Source: an uncultured Fusobacterium sp.
Lineage (GTDB): Bacteria; Fusobacteriota; Fusobacteriia; Fusobacteriales; Fusobacteriaceae
Direction of reading: 5' to 3'
Length of the DNA: 45,550 nucleotides
Assembly: GCF_905200055.1 (NCBI RefSeq)
Contig: NZ_CAJKIS010000018.1
Coordinates: forward strand, 1 to 45,550
Position 1 is the first letter of the stretch. Every line of letters begins with the position of its first letter. Made by a program: the position numbers and the translations under genes. Below the pieces are notes generated by a model that made no database searches, had not been told where the DNA came from, and worked only from the letters and a program-made list of their open reading frames with translations. Shown one piece after another: positions 42,102 through 45,550 of the stretch.

Positions 42102-42664
42102 TGAAGGAGATGCTTGTAAGTTGGGATATTTTAAGAAATGCTAATTTCTCCCCTATCTTTTTCTTACAAGGTGATTTTGGTATTGGAAATCTTAAAATAG
42201 TTTTAAGAAGTCTTAATAAAGATTTTCAAGGAAATATTAGAGCTACATTTTGTAATTCTAGTACCCCAACAGAGCCTTATATAGTTGAAAAAGATATTGA
42301 AGGTACAAGCATTGATATTAAAATACCTGATGAGGTTTTACAGAGATTTGGAAAAGTCTTTTGTAGATTAATTTTAAGAAGTCAAGATAAAACTAAGATA
42401 CTTGGAAGCATTCAAGAGATATATTTTCATGTAGTTGAGAAAAAAGACTGGGAGTTATTAGAGCCATTACTTCCAAGCGATGAAAAACAGTATGTACAAG
42501 ATGTTGTAGATGAACTATATGAGATTTTACTAAACTCAAAAGGTGAATTAAAAGAGTATGCAGATAGTTTAAAAGAAAATCTAACTATTGATGTAATGTC
42601 TTTAGATGATGCTAGAAAGATAATTGAAAAATATAAAAATAGAAAAGGAGAAGAGAAAATATGA
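42101..42664 (+). CDS. Fibre/baseplate accessory protein (BppU-like N-terminus)
   Basis: A 187-residue protein. N-terminal beta domain (VSWDILRNANFSPIFFLQGD; FGKVFCRLILRSQDKTKILGSI) resembling the BppU-type baseplate adaptors. A helical linker leads to a short C-terminal motif (LDDARKIIEKYKNRK). That motif recurs at the ends of two later fibre genes. ATGA-type overlap with the next gene. Confidence 0.7.
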   Translation: MKEMLVSWDILRNANFSPIFFLQGDFGIGNLKIVLRSLNKDFQGNIRATFCNSSTPTEPYIVEKDIEGTSIDIKIPDEVLQRFGKVFCRLILRSQDKTKILGSIQEIYFHVVEKKDWELLEPLLPSDEKQYVQDVVDELYEILLNSKGELKEYADSLKENLTIDVMSLDDARKIIEKYKNRKGEEKI

Positions 42665-44118
42665 CAAAAGATCAAATGGAATTTTTACAAAAGCTTTCAA
42701 CTGGAAAAATAGTTGATGAAGTTGCTTATGAAGAGCTTGTTAAAGTTGTATTTGAAGAGTTAAAGAAAAAAGCCCTTCAAGAAACAACATATACAAAAGA
42801 GGAAGTAAATAATCTATTAGGACAAGCTAGCAAATTTACTGTTCAAGTAATAGAAGATCTTCCAGAAACAGGTAAAGAATATGTTCTATACTTTGTAACT
42901 GATCCTAAGGGAAAAGATAAGAATATTAAGCTTGAATATATGTGGATAGATAATAAGTTTGAGCTTATTGGAAGTACACAACTTGAGCCTACAACTATAT
43001 TTAAAACTGAAAAAACAGATCTAACTACTGCTGATGCTGATATAATTAAAAAATATTTTACTGATAATGCTGGACAAGTAGCTAAAGCTGGAGATGTTTT
43101 CTTAATAACAACAGTTGTAGATAAAAAAGTATATGAACAATCATCATATATTTATAGTGGAACAGCTTGGGAAGCAATAACAGGTAATGTAGATGCTGAT
43201 AAAGTTATTCTTAGAGAAGATTTTATAGGTGCTGGAAACTGGTCACAAATAGGAAACTATACAAAAGCTCAAAATGGAACTTCTACAATTCCAGCTAAAG
43301 GGTTATCAGTAACAGCTTTTTTACAAGGAATGGTATCTAAAGAGGAACAACCTAAGATTACTGCTCAACCAGCTGTAAGTGGATTCTCTTTAAGTGGAGC
43401 TAAAGCTGTAGAGGTTGGAACTAAAATAGCAGAGGTATCTTTTGGAACTGCTAATCTGTCTCCAGGATCATATACTTATGGGCCAACCACAGGAGTAGTT
43501 GCTCAATCATTTAAAGTAGATAGAGTTGCACAGCCTACAAACTTTAATAAAGAGAGTGTAGCCACTACAGCAAGTGGAACTGATAATAATGGTGGAAATG
43601 GATTTATTATTGGAGATGGAACTGAAGCAAATGTAGTTAGTTCATTAGCATATAAAGTGACTGTAGCTCATAATGAAGGAGTTCAAGCAGTAACTAACTT
43701 GAAAAATCCTTCTAGCCCTGTTGTAAAAATAGCAGCTGGAAGTAAAACACAGCAAACATCTGCATATACAGGATTTAGAAAATATTTCTATGGTGGAACA
43801 ACTGATATTTCTGAGATAAACAGTGCTTATATCAGAAAATTAACAAGTTCTACTGGGGCATATAGAGCACAAACATTAACATTAACAGTTCCAGCAGGTT
43901 CAAAAAGAGTTGTTGTTGCTTGTCTAGCTACTGTTAAAGGAGTTACTAAGGTAATTAATAAGAGTGCTATGAATGCTGATATTACATCTGCTTTTGTTAA
44001 ATCAACTGTAAATGTTGAGGGAGCAAATGGGTATACTGCTAAGCCATATAATGCTTTTGTATTTGAACCAGCAGTAGCATTTGAACAACAAGCTATTTTA
44101 GAGATTACTTTAGGTTAA
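42661..44118 (+). CDS. Tail fibre protein, 485 residues
   Basis: Residues 1-40 (LSTGKIVDEVAYEELVKVVF) share a module with the fibre gene at 44445. Then a beta-sandwich-like stretch (EDLPETGKEYVLYFVTDPKG, LEYMWIDNKFELIGS) and a glycine- and threonine-rich shaft (about 200-440). A conserved-looking LTLTVPAGSKRVVVACLATV segment lies near the end. Likely receptor-binding fibre. The C-terminal domain probably folds into the tip. Confidence 0.85.
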   Translation: MTKDQMEFLQKLSTGKIVDEVAYEELVKVVFEELKKKALQETTYTKEEVNNLLGQASKFTVQVIEDLPETGKEYVLYFVTDPKGKDKNIKLEYMWIDNKFELIGSTQLEPTTIFKTEKTDLTTADADIIKKYFTDNAGQVAKAGDVFLITTVVDKKVYEQSSYIYSGTAWEAITGNVDADKVILREDFIGAGNWSQIGNYTKAQNGTSTIPAKGLSVTAFLQGMVSKEEQPKITAQPAVSGFSLSGAKAVEVGTKIAEVSFGTANLSPGSYTYGPTTGVVAQSFKVDRVAQPTNFNKESVATTASGTDNNGGNGFIIGDGTEANVVSSLAYKVTVAHNEGVQAVTNLKNPSSPVVKIAAGSKTQQTSAYTGFRKYFYGGTTDISEINSAYIRKLTSSTGAYRAQTLTLTVPAGSKRVVVACLATVKGVTKVINKSAMNADITSAFVKSTVNVEGANGYTAKPYNAFVFEPAVAFEQQAILEITLG

Positions 44119-44135
44119 TTGGGAGGTAGAAATAT

Positions 44136-44432
44136 ATGAGTACAATAAATAAAAATGCACCATTTATGGAGTTACCTTTAGGAATAAGTAGACAAGTAGG
44201 AGCTCCTATTGAAAGATTTGAGGTGTTTTATTCTCTTGAAGAGGCACAGAATTATGCAAAAGCAAGTCCTCTTGCATATGTAGGGCAAACAATAAAGGTA
44301 GTTTTAGAAAATGAAAAAACAGTAACACTTTATAATATTGGATTTGATGGAGTACTTGAAAAAGGTTCAGGAGAAATTTCGACACTTACAGAAACTGAAG
44401 CCCAAGGAATAATTGATAAATATTTAAAATAG
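44136..44432 (+). CDS. Small fibre-associated protein, 98 residues
   Basis: GGGAGG precedes the ATG. Beta-rich body (FEVFYSLEEAQNYAKASPLAYVGQTIKVV), ending in the motif TETEAQGIIDKYLK shared with neighbouring fibre genes. Possibly a fibre chaperone or a small tip protein. Confidence 0.75.
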   Translation: MSTINKNAPFMELPLGISRQVGAPIERFEVFYSLEEAQNYAKASPLAYVGQTIKVVLENEKTVTLYNIGFDGVLEKGSGEISTLTETEAQGIIDKYLK

Positions 44433-44444
44433 GAGTGATGAAAA

Positions 44445-45233
44445 ATGACAGATAAAGAGTTAATGATGAGAGTAGCAAACGGAAAATTAATAGATGAGGT
44501 AGCTTATGAACTTTTAGTAAAAGAATTAACAGCAGTAATTAAAACAAAGGCTGAATTAAACCATGTACACGATGCTGATGCTATAACAGATGGAGCAACT
44601 AAATCAGTTCCTACTAAAACAAAACAAGCTGAATGGGATAAGAAAGTAACTACAGAACAGTTAAATGCGGCAGTAAATGCTTTTGCTAGTGGCTTAGCTT
44701 GGAAAGGTGTTCATACAACACTTGCAGAACTTGCAAAAGCTATTCCTGAGCCAAAAGAAGGATATTTTGTAATTGTTACTCAAGAACCTACTTACAATAA
44801 CAAAAATACTCTTTTAATATATGAAGCTGAAACAGTAAATAAATGGCAGACTGCTGGAGAACTTATGATGCCAGGAAAAGCTACACAAACTCAAGATGGT
44901 CTGATGTCAAAAGAGGACAAAAAGAAGTTAGATGGATTGCAAAATTATGAACATCCTGCTTCTCACCCAGCTGCTATGATTACAGAAGATGAAACACATA
45001 AATTTGTTACGGCTACTGAAAAAACTAATATTACAACTGCTTTAAATACGGCTAATGCAGCTAAAGAGGCAGCAACAACAGCAGATGAAAAAGCAGTAGC
45101 AGCTCAAAATACAGCAAATACTGCAAAATCAACAGCAGATGATGCTTTAGCTAAAGCAAATGCACTTGAAGGAAAATTTGTATATTTAACAACAGAAGAA
45201 GCAAAAGAAATAATTAATAAATATAAGGCATAG
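44445..45233 (+). CDS. Tail fibre protein, 262 residues
   Basis: N-terminal module VANGKLIDEVAYELLVKEL like that at 42661. A histidine motif HVHDADAITDG follows, then TLAELAKAIPEPKEGYFVIV and a coiled-coil-like alanine-rich tail (TANAAKEAATTADEKAVAAQ). The end EEAKEIINKYKA repeats the shared C-terminal motif. GGAGTGATG precedes the ATG. Confidence 0.82.
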   Translation: MTDKELMMRVANGKLIDEVAYELLVKELTAVIKTKAELNHVHDADAITDGATKSVPTKTKQAEWDKKVTTEQLNAAVNAFASGLAWKGVHTTLAELAKAIPEPKEGYFVIVTQEPTYNNKNTLLIYEAETVNKWQTAGELMMPGKATQTQDGLMSKEDKKKLDGLQNYEHPASHPAAMITEDETHKFVTATEKTNITTALNTANAAKEAATTADEKAVAAQNTANTAKSTADDALAKANALEGKFVYLTTEEAKEIINKYKA

Positions 45234-45246
45234 GAGATGATACTCT

Positions 45247-45550
45247 ATGAATTTTCAAGCAAAATTAAAGCAAATAAGAGAGTTGGCAGGATTAGATGAA
45301 AATGTAAAATCATTACTAGAGAAGATGACAGGAAAAGAATTAGTAAGTTATGAGGGCATTGATGCCCTTGTAGCTGCACTAATGGGATTTTATAATGCAG
45401 AACTAAAAAAGAAAGCTCCATCAAGTCATACACATGGCTGGGGAGATGTAACAGGTAAGCCTGGTTCTTTTCCACCAAGCTCTCATACACACGATGATAG
45501 ATACTATACAGAGAGTGAAATTAATGAGAAATTTAAAAATTTCTGTCCAT
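45247..45550 (+). CDS. Tail fibre protein, 5' part (cut by window edge)
   Basis: The first 101 codons are open with GGAGATGA before the ATG. It starts MNFQAKLKQIRELAGLDENV; residues about 33-58 (MTGKELVSYEGIDALVAAL) echo the GKx...AYEELVK module of the neighbouring fibres. It goes on with GWGDVTGKPGSFPPSSHTHDDRYYTESE, a standard collagen-free fibre motif with HTH repeats. The stop lies outside. Confidence 0.8.
   Translation, partial: MNFQAKLKQIRELAGLDENVKSLLEKMTGKELVSYEGIDALVAALMGFYNAELKKKAPSSHTHGWGDVTGKPGSFPPSSHTHDDRYYTESEINEKFKNFCP

Larger units (their letters stand above)
6700..45550. mobile_element. Temperate contractile-tailed prophage (right end outside window)
   Basis: The usual order is present: integrase, leftward repressor operon, Cro-like gene, antirepressor, recombination and replication genes, late regulator, terminase, portal, head, contractile tail, baseplate and fibres. 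Head genes are SPP1-like and tail genes follow the PBSX/Xkd plan. The left boundary is approximate. Lysis genes and attR are not in the window. Confidence 0.93.

Noticed and set aside
45353..45370. Perfect inverted repeat AGGGCAT-tg-ATGCCCT inside the last fibre gene
   Set aside because: It lies within a well-supported coding frame, has no T-tract, and is explained by the codons; probably chance.
1..45550. CRISPR array, tRNA or rRNA genes
   Set aside because: No regularly spaced repeats with spacers and no cloverleaf or rRNA sequence seen on reading both strands.

Overview
The window comes from a very AT-rich, low-GC bacterium. Strong AGGAGG ribosome sites, extended -10 boxes (TGnTATAAT), densely packed genes and the gene set point to Fusobacterium (the F. 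mortiferum/varium/ulcerans group is a guess). No rRNA, tRNA or CRISPR array was seen. About the first 6.7 kb is host chromosome. The rest, to the window edge, is the left and middle part of one temperate, contractile-tailed (myovirus-type) prophage; its lysis genes and right end lie outside.

Host part: an imperfect palindromic element (11-119), isoaspartyl dipeptidase (iadA), a DUF1232 membrane protein, a Fic toxin with its small VbhA-like antitoxin, an HD-domain phosphohydrolase, an exported flavinylated fumarate-reductase-like flavoprotein (TTG start), and glycerate 2-kinase. Several units have readable promoters and terminators.

Prophage lysogeny and early part: a tyrosine integrase broken by one extra A, a candidate ~75-nt small RNA, dinD, an unknown gene and an S24/LexA-type repressor run leftward. 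A divergent control region with TTTCTTnnnAAGAAA operators separates them from a rightward Cro-like gene (DUF739-like). A lone leftward membrane-protein gene with its own promoter sits inside the rightward early region. An AntA/KilAC antirepressor, many small genes and a recombination/replication module follow: Gp157, a frameshifted DEDDh exonuclease, a Sak4-like ATPase, an SSB-like protein, a P4-type primase-helicase, a ~330-bp cluster of GGACA boxes that looks like a replication origin, and a RuvC-like nuclease. The early region ends with a region-4 sigma-like late regulator (DUF1492/ArpU-like).

Prophage late part: the regulator gene runs into four 10-bp-phased GATAG-type repeats and a -10 box without a -35, then a terminator only about 40 nt downstream. 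A three-gene cargo unit with its own promoter and terminator is inserted before the terminase genes and is the best candidate for an undescribed (possibly anti-phage) system. Head genes follow: small and large terminase, SPP1-type portal, MuF protein with a C-terminal RNase-toxin-like domain, scaffold, capsid and connectors. Between MuF and scaffold lie a 20-bp-helix structured RNA, a mini-ORF and a terminator. The PBSX/Xkd-type contractile tail set comes next (sheath, tube, chaperone with a programmed -1 frameshift, tape measure, LysM protein, hub, baseplate wedge genes, J protein), then a run of tail-fibre genes that share N- and C-terminal modules. The last fibre gene is cut by the window edge.

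All family names are from reading the proteins by eye; no searches were run.
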